Assembly (NCBI GenBank): GCA_024239075.1
Contig: JANBVI010000027.1
Location: 62,001-126,000, forward strand
DNA: 64,000 bases
Direction of reading: 5' to 3'
Origin: Fischerella sp. CENA71
Lineage (GTDB): Bacteria; Cyanobacteriota; Cyanobacteriia; Cyanobacteriales; Nostocaceae
A program made the translations under genes and the position numbers. This document shows positions 36,609 to 45,729 of the stretch, piece after piece (within the stretch, counting starts at the first letter, position 1; every line of letters begins with the position of its first letter). The notes beneath the pieces were generated by a model, which saw only the letters and a program-made list of their open reading frames with translations, had not been told where the DNA came from and made no database searches.

Positions 36609-37352
36609 TTAGTGTAATAAATCTTGAAAGCGGCTATTGCTACGCACCTTGTTAAAATCAGAGTCGGTTTTTGCTAACTTTTCATACTTACCAGGAACAA
36701 GCTTCATCGCTTTTTGTAAGTTTTCAACTGCTAGTTCCGCATTGTTTTGTAAAGCGTAAGCACATGCCTTATTGTAGTAAGCTAAATCTTTGTCAGGTTT
36801 GATGGTGATCGCTCGATCATAAGATGCTACTGCTTCTTGGTAGCGATGCAATTTTGTGAGGGCGATTCCTCTATTTATCCAAGCCTCATATTTGTTTGAC
36901 TTAATTGCGATCGCTCGATCATAGGATACTAATGCTTCTTGATAGCGTTGCAGTGTATTGAGGGTGTTACCTTTGTTGTACCATGCCTCATCTCTATCAG
37001 GTTGAATGGCGATCGCTTGATTATAAGATTCTAGTGCTTCTTCGTGACGCTGTAATATTGTTAAGGCATTTCCTCGATTAATCCAAGCTTCAGCAAATCT
37101 AGGTTTTATGGTAATAGCTTGATCAAAAGCTGCGATCGCATCCTTGTAGCGCTGGGAGTTTAAGAAAGTATTACCTTGCTGAAAAAAAACTTCTGCTTTT
37201 TGATTTGTTTTTGCTTCAGAAAGCAACTGAGCTACATTAGTTTCTTGGACAATTTGTTTACTATTTTTTCCTACTGAATTTGCCAAATCGCTACAGCCTA
37301 ATATGGATAAAGTTATGAAACCAGAGGCTACAAAGCAACGCCAACAAACCAT
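36609..37352 (-). CDS. TPR-repeat lipoprotein
   Basis: A 247-residue protein with a lipoprotein signal (LSILGC, lipidated cysteine at residue 20) and about five 34-residue tetratricopeptide repeats from residue 50 to 215. The repeats are very similar (AEAWINRGNALTILQRHEEALESYNQAIAI and relatives), and HIP1-like GCGATCGC sites recur at the same position in several of them. The C-terminus (LAKTDSDFNKVRSNSRFQDLL) is a cap seen in other cyanobacterial TPR proteins. It probably acts as a membrane-anchored scaffold for protein contacts. Confidence 0.88.
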   Translation of the reverse strand: MVCWRCFVASGFITLSILGCSDLANSVGKNSKQIVQETNVAQLLSEAKTNQKAEVFFQQGNTFLNSQRYKDAIAAFDQAITIKPRFAEAWINRGNALTILQRHEEALESYNQAIAIQPDRDEAWYNKGNTLNTLQRYQEALVSYDRAIAIKSNKYEAWINRGIALTKLHRYQEAVASYDRAITIKPDKDLAYYNKACAYALQNNAELAVENLQKAMKLVPGKYEKLAKTDSDFNKVRSNSRFQDLLH

Positions 37353-38072
37353 CTTTTAGAAATCTCACTACTTAATAGATCAACAGTTTTTTGTTTACAA
37401 GATCGTAAAGGCATGTCTACACCCTCTTACTTGATTTTGATCAAAATAGTTAAAAATTGGTTTTTACGGTCTATGTATAACGACCCCAAAACAACCACAG
37501 ATATAACATACCATAAATTTTTTATTATTTTTTTGAGACAAATTTAAATATAAAATATGATTTTTGGATTAGCGTAGTGTCAATAACCTGATTTATGCTT
37601 AATACTTTTGTATACTGGAAATTTTTCGGACTTACGTATTGACAAAAAATTAAAAATAGAGTTTTTCACCTTTAAAGGCTTCTAGCTACATTTATAGGCT
37701 ACTTTTTGACGCCGATTTAGAGGATGTTAATACATAAGAGAGTTAATTTGTACAGTTATTAAATCCTAACTTTATACAATCTTGTCTATTTTTTTCATTC
37801 CAAGTCAAGCAAACCTTTAAACATGGCATTAGCTGAACAAATCATTTATTTACCTAAGTTTTGATTTAGAAGAATTTCAATTTAATTTGAAATTATAAAG
37901 TAAATCTTAAGTAACCACTAAGTAGAACGATTTGAAAAAAACAAGCTATGTGAAGTAATGTAAAATTACTGGAATCTAGTTCTTAGTAAGGACTTTAGTC
38001 CTCAAATAAGTAGTAATGATAATTTAACTAAGACAGCTGTTGAACTGAGAATACTGGTGTCAAAATATAATC
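37353..38072. other. AT-rich divergent intergenic region
   Basis: About 720 bases between the TPR lipoprotein and the pentapeptide protein, transcribed away from each other. No gene, tRNA or strong hairpin is seen. It must contain both promoters. Confidence 0.4.
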
Positions 38073-39422
38073 ATGTCGATTGATTCCAACTCATCCCAAC
38101 CCCCAAATCCAGAACAAATACCAGAACAAAACTTGCAACCAGATGATTTTGACAACTCATCTAATGGAGAACTGATTCCAAATGATCTGACTACCCAGCA
38201 AGCTTTAGCTGCTATTTCCTCACTACAGTCTCCTCAAAATACAGCAGTCTTACTAAAAGCGCGTTCCACAGTCAAACCACTGACTACTCAGACTATTAGC
38301 GTTAAACCAAGAGCTTTACTGTTAATAGTAGTGGCGATCGCCATCACTATTGTCGGACTTGCCATTAATAGCCAGATTCTTGGTATTTTAGGAACCGTTA
38401 TCACTTTATTATTATCTTTAGCTGTAATTTGGCCTTGGTTGCAAGAACTGCAAAAAGAGTGGTTTTCAGCCCAAGAACAAGCTTTAGTAGTTGGTTTTTT
38501 GGGGATTATAGTCGCGATCGCTGGCTTGGTAAAATACAGTGGTTTGAGTAATTACCTAGTTGCTGTCGGACGCAAAATCAACTGGGAAGCATCCGGAACA
38601 CTGGCGGAATGGTTTGGTGCATTGGGACAAATTCTGATTGCGATCATCGCTGTTTACATTGCTTGGCGACAGTACATTATTTCTAAAGACCTAACTATTC
38701 AGCAAAACTTGCTTACCGTCCAGCAAAATATCATTACTCAGCAGCAGACCATAGATTCCTATTTTCAAGGTATTTCCGATTTAGTATTAGATGAAGAAGG
38801 ATTATTAGAAGACTGGCCTCAAGAAAGATTACTAGCAGAAGGACGCACTGCGGCTATTCTTAGTAGTGTGGACGGCAGTGGGAAAGCGAAAATTCTGCGA
38901 TTTCTGTCTCGTTCTAAGTTACTCACACCTCTAAAACGCGATCGCTTGCTTGGTCGAGCTATTCTTGATGGTACAGGCGGTTACTGTGAAGATCGGCTTC
39001 ACGGTGTACGTGTGATTGATTTAGGAGTAATGCTAGCAGGTGCAGATTTGTCTGGTACTGATCTGCGCTGGACTGATTTAAGCGAAGCAAATCTAGTCCA
39101 TGCTAATCTCCATGAGTGTGATTTAGTTAAAGCTAATCTCTCTCGCTGCATTTTATATGAAGCCGACCTCAGTAAAGCAGACCTCAACGGTACTTGTTTA
39201 TTTTATGGTTCCGTAGAAACTGCATCACCTCGTAGTCGTCACAAACCACCAAACTACAAAACTGGGGAATACACAGGCGCTGTAGTGGAAAATGTAGACT
39301 TGAGTGAAGTCCAGCGCTTATCTGAAGCTAATCGATACTACTGCTGTGCTTGGGGTGGCGAAAACACCAGAAATACAATTCCTGGTGGTTGTGAAGGAAT
39401 TCCTAATAAATTAGGGAAGTAG
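38073..39422 (+). CDS. Membrane protein with pentapeptide repeats
   Basis: A 449-residue protein. After a Pro/Asn/Gln-rich N-terminal tail there are four hydrophobic segments (about residues 85-105, 110-128, 142-160 and 185-203). A Gln-rich coiled-coil-like stretch follows (LTIQQNLLTVQQNIITQQQ), then a helical domain starting SYFQGISDLVLDEEGLLED. Pentapeptide repeats occupy about residues 325-375 (ADLSGTDLRWTDLSEANLVHANL), forming a right-handed beta-helix. The organisation is seen in cyanobacterial membrane pentapeptide proteins of unknown role. Its 3' end is ten bases from convergent trmB. Confidence 0.85.
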   Translation: MSIDSNSSQPPNPEQIPEQNLQPDDFDNSSNGELIPNDLTTQQALAAISSLQSPQNTAVLLKARSTVKPLTTQTISVKPRALLLIVVAIAITIVGLAINSQILGILGTVITLLLSLAVIWPWLQELQKEWFSAQEQALVVGFLGIIVAIAGLVKYSGLSNYLVAVGRKINWEASGTLAEWFGALGQILIAIIAVYIAWRQYIISKDLTIQQNLLTVQQNIITQQQTIDSYFQGISDLVLDEEGLLEDWPQERLLAEGRTAAILSSVDGSGKAKILRFLSRSKLLTPLKRDRLLGRAILDGTGGYCEDRLHGVRVIDLGVMLAGADLSGTDLRWTDLSEANLVHANLHECDLVKANLSRCILYEADLSKADLNGTCLFYGSVETASPRSRHKPPNYKTGEYTGAVVENVDLSEVQRLSEANRYYCCAWGGENTRNTIPGGCEGIPNKLGK

Positions 39423-39432
39423 CGACTGTCCC

Positions 39433-40083
39433 TTATGGGCTTTCTGCTTTGATGGTTGTAAACACAGCACGATATACAGGTTCGCCCTTTTTCTGGGTTG
39501 CTATTTCTCTTTCTGTAGAGACTGGGAGGGGATTTTGTGCTAACCATTCTCCCACACCTTGTCTTTGAAAACTAGGATGGGCTGCAAAGCGATCGCACAT
39601 TTCGATCGCGACAAATTCTACATCTGATTGTAAAAATACCATTCCTCCTGGAATTAAATAATCTGATAGTTCTGCAACTAGTTCCGGTTGCACTACCCGC
39701 CGTTTCGCATGACGATTTTTAAACCAAGGATCAGGAAATTGAATACTGACACGCTGTAAGCTTCCTGTGGGGAGAGTTGATAAAAGCGATCGCAAAGAAT
39801 TATTTACATTACAAAATAAATAGTGTAGATTTTGCAGTTCTAACTCATCCCGCAGTCTATTGGCTTCATCCACCAAAGGTTCACGAATTTCTAAACCCAG
39901 AAAATTCCAAGTTGGTTCTATCTGCGCTAATTGTAATAAAAATCGTCCTCTGGCACAGCCAATATCTAAATGAAGTGGTTGATTTGGCTGGAAATAGACT
40001 TTTCCCCAGTCTAAAGGATTAGCTGGGTTTTGATACTTTTGTGCCAGTGGATTGACGTGCTGACGGACTCGAACGCGTACCAA
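39433..40083 (-). CDS. trmB: tRNA (guanine-46-N7)-methyltransferase
   Basis: A 216-residue SAM-dependent enzyme that makes m7G46 in tRNA. Motifs are [15 protein letters not shown] (SAM loop), [11 protein letters not shown], and [18 protein letters not shown], the TrmB signature. [14 protein letters not shown] follows the active site. Length matches bacterial TrmB. It is convergent with the pentapeptide gene. Confidence 0.96.
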   Translation of the reverse strand: MVRVRVRQHVNPLAQKYQNPANPLDWGKVYFQPNQPLHLDIGCARGRFLLQLAQIEPTWNFLGLEIREPLVDEANRLRDELELQNLHYLFCNVNNSLRSLLSTLPTGSLQRVSIQFPDPWFKNRHAKRRVVQPELVAELSDYLIPGGMVFLQSDVEFVAIEMCDRFAAHPSFQRQGVGEWLAQNPLPVSTEREIATQKKGEPVYRAVFTTIKAESP

Positions 40084-40449
40084 AAATAAATCTCCTTATT
40101 ATTTGTTGGTTGTTGTAGTTTTTAATAATACTATTTGTGTTTTTATTTAGTTTTGATTTGCATAAAGATTCTGTTATGTGAACCATTATTATTTCTTATT
40201 TTCACATACATTGTTCCTTTTTGATGATGCATGAGCTTGAAATCCTCTTATTCATCCAGGCTTTTATAAATAATTGACTTTATTCAGTTAATTATCATTA
40301 TTTTTTACAAACAACAACCTAACAAATAACAAATTTTAAATATGTACAAATATTAAGTGAGATCATTGCTACGCAAGTCTCAGAAGCAGAGGTTATACTC
40401 TATTTTAAAAGGATTTTTAAACGTTGTTTTTACAATAGTCTTTACTTCA
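40084..40449. other. Divergent intergenic region, trmB to phosphoesterase
   Basis: About 365 AT-rich bases. A GTG at 40357 is in frame with the phosphoesterase and would add 31 residues including a hydrophobic stretch, but this is judged less likely. No other structure is evident. Confidence 0.35.
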
Positions 40450-41556
40450 ATGATTCCCAATTTTCGCTTTGCCATAGTCAGCGACTTGCATATTGCCCTT
40501 CCCCACACCATCTGGAATCATCCCAGTCGTTTTCATTTGGTGGAAGTCAGTGTTTCAGGATTTGAAAGTGTATTAGAACATCTCACACAGTTAGATTTAG
40601 ATTTTATTTTAATACCTGGAGATTTAACCCAGCACGGTGAACCAGAGAACCATGCTTGGTTAGCACAACGCTTGGCAAATTTACCTTTTCCTGCTTACGT
40701 TGTTCCTGGTAATCACGATGTTCCTGTTTTGAAGGCTAATGAGCAATCAATTGCATTTGCGGATTTCCCTTATTATTATCGTAAATTTGGTTACACAGAT
40801 CCTAAACAACCTTACTATACCTGTGAAGTATTGCCAGGAGTCAGACTCATTGGTCTAAATTCTAACTTGTTCAATAACCAGGAAGAGCAAATAGGACGTT
40901 TGGATCTTGAACAACTGCGATGGTTAGAAGAAGTGCTAGCTGCAACTGGTGATGAATTAGTACTGGTGATGATACACCACAACGTTGTGGAACACTTGCC
41001 TAATCAATCACGCCATCCAATGGCAAATCGCTATATGTTAGAAAATGCTAAGGATTTATTATCCCTGTTGCGACGCTACGGAGTTAGGTTAGTATTTACA
41101 GGACATTTGCATGTTCAGGATGTAGCATACTCTCAGGGTATATACGACATTACCACTGGTTCTTTAGTCAGCTATCCCCATCCTTACAGAGTATTAGAGT
41201 TCCGTCATGATCGCTACGGCAGGCAATGGTTACAGATGTTGTCGTATCGAGTCGAGTCAGTCCCCAATTTCCCAAATTTGCAACACAGTTCACGCAAATG
41301 GATGGGCGATCGCAGTTTTCCTTTTCTAATGAAATTTTTGACCTTGCCTCCTTTGAGCCTCCCATTAGAGCAGGCTCAAGAATTAGCTCCCAGTCTGCGA
41401 GACTTTTGGGCTAATGTTGCCAATGGAGACACATTATTTGACGGTTCCCACTTTCCACCAGAGGTAGGGCATTATTTTGAAAAATATGGCGCGATCGCCA
41501 CTTGTGGCACACCTACACTCATTGATAATCACAGTACTTTGTTGGTTAGGGATTAG
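40450..41556 (+). CDS. Calcineurin-like metallophosphoesterase (CpdA-like)
   Basis: A 368-residue phosphoesterase. The metal motifs are FAIVSDLHIALPH (D-x-H), LIPGDLTQHGE (GD), VVPGNHDVP (GNHD), MIHHNVVEH (H) and FTGHLHVQD (GH-x-H). The arrangement resembles cAMP phosphodiesterase and class III nucleotide phosphodiesterases, though the substrate cannot be fixed. The C-terminal 110 residues (DRSFPFLMKFLTLPPLSLPLEQAQELAPSLRDFW in parts) are an extra helical extension. The ATG at 40450 (MIPNFRFAIVSDLH) is preferred over a GTG at 40357. Confidence 0.87.
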   Translation: MIPNFRFAIVSDLHIALPHTIWNHPSRFHLVEVSVSGFESVLEHLTQLDLDFILIPGDLTQHGEPENHAWLAQRLANLPFPAYVVPGNHDVPVLKANEQSIAFADFPYYYRKFGYTDPKQPYYTCEVLPGVRLIGLNSNLFNNQEEQIGRLDLEQLRWLEEVLAATGDELVLVMIHHNVVEHLPNQSRHPMANRYMLENAKDLLSLLRRYGVRLVFTGHLHVQDVAYSQGIYDITTGSLVSYPHPYRVLEFRHDRYGRQWLQMLSYRVESVPNFPNLQHSSRKWMGDRSFPFLMKFLTLPPLSLPLEQAQELAPSLRDFWANVANGDTLFDGSHFPPEVGHYFEKYGAIATCGTPTLIDNHSTLLVRD

Positions 41557-41701
41557 TCATTTGTCATTGGTCATTGGGAATTGGGCATGGGGTATTGGGC
41601 AACAAGTTCTTAATGCGTGAATTCTGTAGACGCGGAGCGGCTACTTCCAGAAGTCGCTATGCGCCTACCGAAGGTATTTTGAATTTTGAATTGATATGTT
41701 C

Positions 41702-41759
41702 CCCTTGTCCCCGATCCCCGATCCCTGATCCCTGATCCCTGATCCCCGATCCCCGATCA
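41702..41759. repeat. GATCCCTGATCCCC tandem repeat at the FIST gene end
   Basis: Seven or so consecutive units of CCCCGATC or CCCTGATC fill 41709-41759. The FIST gene stop codon (41757-41759, read on the minus strand) lies in the last unit, GATCA. Confidence 0.9.
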
Positions 41760-42974
41760 CCTATTCTCTAAAGATCGGCAAATCCCAAACACAGAAGTAT
41801 AACCATGTAAAAACGTTGTATCACCAACAGGGCCGATTTCGCCAGCGCAGAAAAAGCCCCCCAAGGGAATATTATTCAAGTAACGCTGAAATAGCTGGGA
41901 ATCAAAATCGGGTTTGCCATATAATCCTTCGCCTCGTCCTAAACAGGAAAACATTAATGCACTAGCAGCAGCAGGCTGAGATTGTTGTTCTTTTTGATAA
42001 TGTTCTAGGAGAAATTCTAAATCCTCTGCCGAGGCTTCAGCGTCTCGCAGATGGAATTGTAGACGCTGCCCAGGACGAACGTAATCACCGATCGCGATCG
42101 CTCCTCCTGAAGGATCTACCCCCAAAATCTCGCGAATTAAAAAGTCTCCTTGTTGCAAACAAGTCTTAAATTCATCCATTGCTAGACCGACAAATAAAGA
42201 GTTTTGCGCCAGTGTTCGGTCTTCTTCGCTTAAACTCGCAATTAAATCTCGCAGTATGGAAAGTGGTGCTTGTTCGTCTAATTCTAAAATGATGTTGCGA
42301 TCGCCTTTTGTAACTTGGTATGGCTGCCCAATAGGCCGACATCCTTGAGCCACTATTGTTTCTAAAACAATATTGCCACTTAACGCGACCCCAACCGTTC
42401 CTTCTTGATACAAACGACCATTACAAAAAAGTGCTATCCGACCACCCATTATACCACTACTTGCTTGACCTCCAACTTTCCTAGAGCCTGGATACGCATA
42501 ATCCAATCCCTGTAATAAATCGTTGATTCCAGAAGAGAAAGAAGCAGACAGCAAAATAAAATGAGATGTTGGTGAAGATGGTACACCAATCAAATCAATC
42601 CAAGAATTTGGTGGTCCATCCAAATCGGGTAATTGTTCGGCAACAACATGAAAAGCTTTGACATTCACTCCAGGCAGATGAGCTAAACTCAGGCTTAAGG
42701 CTGGTTCTGCTTCCAATTCTTGGGTGTGTCCAGCTAAACTAGTGCCAATGACACCACCACCACTACAGCCAATCAACACAGGGACTGAAAGTTGTTCTGC
42801 TAAAAGAGGTAACAGTCGCGAATACTCACTTGTAAAAGCAGACGAAATGAATACCAGCCCTAAATCCGCAGGTGCTGATAAGGAAGAAGTTGTGCGTTGT
42901 ACCACATCTGCGACAGCTGCTTCTAAAGAGGGACGGGTTGACAGGGCGTTTGCCCACTGCATTTGGTCTGCCAT
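41757..42974 (-). CDS. FIST-domain sensory protein
   Basis: A 405-residue protein with FIST N domain (about residues 35-235) and FIST C domain (about 240-385). Diagnostic parts are VFISSAFTSEY, VLIGCSGGGVIGT, VGGQASSG, and in the C domain ALMFSCLGRGEGLYG and IPLGGFFCAGEIGPVG. FIST proteins are thought to bind small ligands, perhaps amino acids, and often work with kinases or cyclases. No signal partner gene is adjacent. The stop codon is contributed by a CCCCGATC tandem repeat, so the native C-terminus may be slightly altered, although the ending SVFGICRSL is family-like. Confidence 0.92.
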   Translation of the reverse strand: MADQMQWANALSTRPSLEAAVADVVQRTTSSLSAPADLGLVFISSAFTSEYSRLLPLLAEQLSVPVLIGCSGGGVIGTSLAGHTQELEAEPALSLSLAHLPGVNVKAFHVVAEQLPDLDGPPNSWIDLIGVPSSPTSHFILLSASFSSGINDLLQGLDYAYPGSRKVGGQASSGIMGGRIALFCNGRLYQEGTVGVALSGNIVLETIVAQGCRPIGQPYQVTKGDRNIILELDEQAPLSILRDLIASLSEEDRTLAQNSLFVGLAMDEFKTCLQQGDFLIREILGVDPSGGAIAIGDYVRPGQRLQFHLRDAEASAEDLEFLLEHYQKEQQSQPAAASALMFSCLGRGEGLYGKPDFDSQLFQRYLNNIPLGGFFCAGEIGPVGDTTFLHGYTSVFGICRSLENR

Positions 42975-43337
42975 GAATTTTACGCTTTTCTACAATCCGG
43001 CTAGTAGTTTTTTATTTTTTATCTTGGAAAACATGAAATTGCATCCCAAAATCAGGTGAATTTAGCTTTTAATTAAATTTATAAACTTAGAATTACTATT
43101 ACCATTACATCTATCTAAAGATAATTGTATGATCTTCTAGGTGTATGCTTGGTAAAATATTAAAATAAATAGACTATAAGACAGTCAGTCCTGTTAATTG
43201 CTGTACTTTCTGATAAAGTCACAATCAGCAGTACTAAAGTGGTAGCTATATGGCTAGAATAGTGTGGAATAGTGCAAAAAATGCTCGTTCCGTACTTTTT
43301 CTATACTGGTATTAATAATACACAGCAAATTAGAACT
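42975..43337. other. Divergent promoter region of the FIST gene and cp12
   Basis: About 360 AT-rich bases. A TTG-type extension of the cp12 frame to 43272 encodes residues unlike CP12 and is not used. No clear operator could be assigned. Confidence 0.35.
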
Positions 43338-43559
43338 ATGACAGACATCCACAACAGAATCGAAGAAGAAGTTAAAGAAGCTCGCGCTGTCTGCGATCTT
43401 TCCGGTAGCAATTCCGCTGAATGTGCTGCTGCTTGGGATGCAGTAGAAGAATTACAAGCAGAAGCTTCTCACCAAAAGCAATCTAAGCAAAAAACTGCTT
43501 TTGAGAAATACTGTGATGATAACCCCGAAGCTGATGAGTGTCGTATTTATGAGGACTAA
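43338..43559 (+). CDS. cp12: Calvin-cycle regulator CP12
   Basis: A 73-residue intrinsically disordered redox protein that ties GAPDH and phosphoribulokinase into an inactive complex in the dark. Both disulfide pairs are present, C19/C29 (AVCDLSGSNSAEC) and C59/C68 (KYCDDNPEADEC), as is the central AWDAVEELQAE motif. The C-terminal ECRIYED inserts into the GAPDH active site. The ATG at 43338 gives the canonical MTDIHNRIEEE. Confidence 0.97.
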   Translation: MTDIHNRIEEEVKEARAVCDLSGSNSAECAAAWDAVEELQAEASHQKQSKQKTAFEKYCDDNPEADECRIYED

Positions 43560-43779
43560 CAATCTGTTCAGCGAGTTGCTCTGAAAATATTGACCAAAAA
43601 ATTCAAAAATATCTATTCACTAATCTTTTGCACTTTCAGTTTTTTCTCGCACAATCTTATAAGTTCCTTGTGTCTTATCTGAAAAAACAGGTGTGTACAC
43701 AATAGGGGCAACTAATATTTTCCTATTTCCAGGGAAAACATTAAAGACTGAGGTTTTCTGAGAAAAAATTGAAAAATAG

Positions 43780-43832
43780 TTCCGCCGTGCATTCTTCTTC
43801 CATGACTCTCATGGGCGAAGTTAGCGGCGGAA
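43780..43832 (+). ncRNA. Candidate structured RNA with nested stems
   Basis: TTCCGCCG (43780-43787) pairs with CGGCGGAA (43825-43832). Inside it CTTC (43794-43797) can pair with GAAG (43817-43820), and CCATGA (43800-43805) with TCATGG (43809-43814) around a three-base loop. The GC-rich stems stand out from the AT-rich surroundings. There is no T run, so it is not a plain terminator. No known riboswitch class is recognised. Confidence 0.5.
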
Positions 43833-43889
43833 TTATTGATCGCATATATTTTCCCAAAATTACTTTTTATCGATAAGTTAAGTTAGCGA

Positions 43890-43917
43890 TTGTAGAGACG
43901 CGATGAATCGCCTCTAA
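43890..43917. mobile_element. MITE-like inverted-repeat element, decayed short copy
   Basis: TTGTAGAGACGCGAT (43890-43904) is identical to the terminus of the element at 51634. After two bases it meets ATCGCCTCTAA, a shortened copy of the opposite end. Confidence 0.6.
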
Positions 43918-44079
43918 GAATAAGGTGGATATTAGCTCACATTCAGAGCATGAAGGTGTAGCATTTAGATTATAACCTTAGTTTTTTAATTAAGCTATCA
44001 GCTATTATTTATAAAATTATTGGTTAACTATTAGCTGTACATTCTCTAAGTAAAATTATTTATCACTTGTGGAAATCCT

Positions 44080-44676
44080 ATGGGAAAAGAAATTTGGTTT
44101 CGCCCTTTTGTTTGGATGGATTACAGACTAGCTGTATTATTTACAGTCATTATTCCCCTGATTCTGCTGATTTGGGCGTTTGTGCAAAAAGCTGAGGGAA
44201 TACAACGCTTGTTAGTTATTTACTGGCGAGTATCTAGTCTTTTGGCTCTTACCATTTATTTAATGATTGCTCAATATCCAGTCAGTTTTATCTCTGGATT
44301 TTTGGCTCGTATCTTAATACCGATTTCCCTGTGGTTCTGGGTGGATCTTAATGATGAAATTGAGTATCAATCTAATGGGCCGTTAAAGCTGACTTTTACT
44401 TCTTGGCGCTGGGCAACAACAATTTATTGTATTATCGGTTCACTTGCCTTTATACCTTTTTTGGGTTGTGCTTTTTCTGAAAATATTAGCAATAATCCCA
44501 ATTGTCATGTCTGGTTTGAAGCACCCTTAGTATTCAAAGAATGGTTCCATCCGAAAACTAGTGCTGGCTTTCTCGGATTTCTTGGTATTATTGGTTTGAT
44601 AATTTATGTAGTTTATCTAAGCTATTTTGTCTTAATAAAGTTGGGTAAGCAAGGACGTTCAGCTACACAACAGTAA
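44080..44676 (+). CDS. DUF3177-family membrane protein
   Basis: A 198-residue integral membrane protein with five predicted helices. WFRPFVWMDYRLAVLFTVIIPLILLIWAF and SVSFISGFLARILIPISLWFWVDLNDEI-like stretches (here PVSFISGF, ARILIPISLW) identify the cyanobacterial family annotated as DUF3177. Two Cys occur in a loop (GCAFSENISNNPNC). Function unknown; it is conserved in photosynthetic bacteria. A strong terminator hairpin lies 35 bases after the stop. Confidence 0.85.
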   Translation: MGKEIWFRPFVWMDYRLAVLFTVIIPLILLIWAFVQKAEGIQRLLVIYWRVSSLLALTIYLMIAQYPVSFISGFLARILIPISLWFWVDLNDEIEYQSNGPLKLTFTSWRWATTIYCIIGSLAFIPFLGCAFSENISNNPNCHVWFEAPLVFKEWFHPKTSAGFLGFLGIIGLIIYVVYLSYFVLIKLGKQGRSATQQ

Positions 44677-45120
44677 TTAAGTTAGTCGGCACAAATAAAG
44701 CTATAGTAAAGATCCCCAACTTTTTCAAAAAGTCGGGGATCTTGTTTTTCACAAATTATTTAGGAGCGCTATAGATGAGATTGCTTTTGTATGCAAATAT
44801 CAAGGTAATTTCTCTCCCTAATGATAGATGTGATTAGGGTTAAAATGAAATCAAGAATTATTTAAGTTTTTCTTTATCTATAAATATTTTCTTCGCAAAA
44901 TAGAAGATTTTTTTTAATTTATTACTCTAACTATAGAATTATTTTTTGCAATTATAAACATGTTTTTAGAGCAACAAAATACTCTATTGGAAAGAGGATG
45001 AGATAATTTTGAATTTGTAAATTAGACACAGAATCAAGAGCTATTGATTGGCAGACTCTTTGGATTCTTTAAAACTGCCTTTTTGAAAAGAATAGAAGCG
45101 AAGAAAAACGGAGAATTTTT
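44677..45120. other. Intergenic region with a terminator, then AT-rich DNA
   Basis: After the terminator at 44711-44749, about 370 AT-rich bases precede the KGG gene. No gene is seen. The sequence may include a stress-responsive promoter for the KGG gene, but no box can be assigned. Confidence 0.4.
44711..44749 (+). terminator. Rho-independent terminator of the DUF3177 gene
   Basis: GATCCCCAACTTTTT pairs with AAAAAGTCGGGGATC (44711-44741, one mismatch), followed by TTGTTTTT. This is the clearest classic terminator in the window. Confidence 0.9.
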
Positions 45121-45468
45121 ATGTCAGATACAAGCAAACGTGGATTTGCATCCATGGATGAAGATAAGCAGCGTGAAATTGCTAGTAAAGGCGGAAAAGC
45201 TGCTCACGAAAAAGGAACAGCACACGAATTTACATCTGAAGAAGCTAGAGAAGCTGGTCGTAAAGGAGGAGAAACTACAAGCCAAGACCGAGAATTTATG
45301 GCAGAGATTGGTCGAGAAGGTGGTAAGCACTCTCACAGAAGCGATCGCAATAAAAACGACGATAACGAAGATAACGACGATAACGAGGAGGAAGAAGGAA
45401 AAGGGACTCAAGGTGGTAGCCATGAACAACATGTAAAAGCTGGAAAGCAAAGCCACAAGAACAAATAA
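45121..45468 (+). CDS. KGG-repeat stress-type protein
   Basis: A 115-residue highly charged, hydrophilic protein with three KGG-type motifs (EIASKGGKAAHEKG, REAGRKGGETT, EIGREGGKHSH) like bacterial general stress proteins of the GsiB/con-10 type. A spacer of Asp/Asn/Glu repeats (residues about 78-95) precedes a last motif-like tail (EQHVKAGKQSHKNK). Such proteins are natively disordered and accumulate in desiccation or osmotic stress. A perfect 28-base palindrome follows the gene. Confidence 0.85.
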   Translation: MSDTSKRGFASMDEDKQREIASKGGKAAHEKGTAHEFTSEEAREAGRKGGETTSQDREFMAEIGREGGKHSHRSDRNKNDDNEDNDDNEEEEGKGTQGGSHEQHVKAGKQSHKNK

Positions 45469-45523
45469 AGCTAAAGCTGACTACCTATAGACTTCGGAAA
45501 TCACCTGAGTGGGTTTTAAATTC

Positions 45524-45551
45524 ATAGAGACGCAAAATTTTGCGTCTCTAT
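45524..45551. terminator. 28-bp perfect palindrome, terminator and MITE-like core
   Basis: ATAGAGACGCAAAA and TTTTGCGTCTCTAT form a perfect palindrome (45524-45551) followed by AATTTTATGTTTTTT. It shares TAGAGACGC ends with the inverted-repeat family and lies 55 bases after the KGG gene, so it may act as that gene's terminator. Confidence 0.7.
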
Positions 45552-45729
45552 AATTTTATGTTTTTTAAAGCTTATTTACCTACTAACAAGAGCGTAGGGT
45601 ATAGCCCTTGCCTTTGGCATCGCAACTTTTTCATACAATTGTCACCACGCTTTTTTGCTGATTTGTTAGCCTAATTTAAAGTCAACTTAAACTTTGCTGA
45701 CTTCAGTAAATATTTTTCTGTAACTTAAC

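Larger units (their letters stand above)
43560..44079. other. Intergenic region with nested RNA hairpins
   Basis: No ORF is supported. It holds the structured element at 43780-43832 and a decayed inverted-repeat element at 43890-43917, both listed separately. The rest is AT-rich. Confidence 0.5.

Noticed and set aside
45044-45436. 130-codon Lys-rich plus-strand frame overlapping the KGG gene.
   Set aside because: It is the shifted frame of the KGG repeats; the KGG frame has the family motifs and a proper start.
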